Below are positions 63,744 to 64,000 of a stretch of DNA of 64,000 nt, in pieces. Positions within the stretch are counted from its first letter, which is position 1; every line of letters starts with the position of its first letter. The position numbers and the translations under genes are program-made. The stretch is from positions 124,001 through 188,000 of the forward strand of contig NZ_LZTA01000038.1 of NCBI RefSeq assembly GCF_001665875.1, written 5' to 3'. Below the pieces are notes generated by a model. The model worked only from the letters and a program-made list of their open reading frames with translations, ran no database searches and was not told the origin of the DNA. Source of the DNA: Mycobacterium sp. 852002-40037_SCH5390672. Lineage in GTDB: Bacteria > Actinomycetota > Actinomycetes > Mycobacteriales > Mycobacteriaceae.

Positions 63744-64000
63744 GTGGCGCAATTGTCTTCGATGCCGATGACTGTCGATCTCGAACCGGTGCAACTCGTC
63801 GCGCCCGATGGCTCACCGACGTCCGAACACCGCTACAGCCGTGAGCTTCCCACCGAGACGCTGAGCTGGCTCTACGAGATGATGGTGGTCACCCGCGAGC
63901 TGGACGGCGAATTCGTCAACCTCAAACGCCAGGGCGAGCTGGGGTTGTTCGCGTCCTGCCGCGGTCAGGAAGCCGCTCAGGTGGGTGCCGTGGCGTGCCT
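63744..64000 (+). CDS. bkdA: Branched-chain 2-oxoacid dehydrogenase E1 alpha (partial; 3' end off window)
   Basis: The first 85 codons are visible. After a loosely conserved N-terminus (MTVDLEPVQLVAPDG) comes LSWLYEMMVVTRELDGEFVNLKRQGELG and LFASCRGQEAAQVGAVAC, the standard beginning of the thiamine-diphosphate E1 alpha fold. GGGAGG lies four bases before GTG 63744. It corresponds to Rv2497c and should be followed by bkdB and bkdC. The complex turns branched-chain 2-oxoacids into acyl-CoAs that feed fadE19 and AccA1D1. Confidence 0.9.
   Translation, partial: MAQLSSMPMTVDLEPVQLVAPDGSPTSEHRYSRELPTETLSWLYEMMVVTRELDGEFVNLKRQGELGLFASCRGQEAAQVGAVAC

Overview
The window is high-GC actinobacterial DNA and almost certainly comes from a Mycobacterium. 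The signs are a single-chain type I fatty-acid synthase followed by acpS, a mycolate-pathway reductase (cmrA), an L,D-transpeptidase lipoprotein (ldtB), Eis and MmpL family proteins, many fadD/fadE genes, a DUF222/HNH (13E12-type) gene and MIRU repeats. From 27.9 kb to the right edge the gene order follows what I remember of M. tuberculosis Rv2525c to Rv2497c, read in the opposite sense. The left 27 kb is not part of that backbone and looks like an accessory catabolic region. I cannot name the species.

Layout. 0-5.4 kb: a partial acidic protein, a DUF421 membrane protein, an amidohydrolase, a TetR-hotdog fusion, a small secreted protein, and a 13E12 gene with a perfect SOS box on its start codon. 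5.4-26.9 kb: a large catabolic cluster. A minus-strand operon encodes four acyl-CoA dehydrogenases and an acyl-CoA synthetase, stitched together by 4-nt overlaps and MIRU mini-ORFs. Around it lie an F420-type oxidoreductase, an SDR, a GntR regulator, a fused double CaiB CoA-transferase, a P450 with a [3Fe-4S] ferredoxin, a KshA-like Rieske oxygenase, a second acyl-CoA synthetase, an NTF2-like and two hotdog proteins, an aldehyde dehydrogenase, a lipocalin-type hydratase-like protein, a second Rieske oxygenase and a MerR regulator. Together they could hydroxylate a hydrophobic, perhaps cyclic or isoprenoid, substrate, activate it to a CoA thioester and beta-oxidise it. Four divergent promoters here share a CTAAMATAG palindrome.

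27.9-43.9 kb: a Tat-exported DUF1906 protein, fas, acpS, an M20 peptidase, an orphan P450, a cupin, bcp, a DUF3618 protein, a small conserved protein and tRNA-Lys. 43.9-51.1 kb: an Eis-like acetyltransferase, an MMPL transporter, a DMT-type exporter, ldtB, a lipoprotein and tRNA-His with a clear intrinsic terminator. 51.1-56.5 kb: orn, a HerA-like ATPase, cmrA, an MFS protein and a proline-rich MmpS-like membrane protein.

56.5-64 kb: the branched-chain (leucine) catabolic locus. The TetR repressor gene bkaR is divergent from accD1-accA1-fadE19-maoC-citE, whose genes overlap by 4 nt, followed by the start of bkdA. Two matching 18-bp palindromes sit in the bkaR/accD1 gap, and a hairpin-rich leader precedes bkdA.
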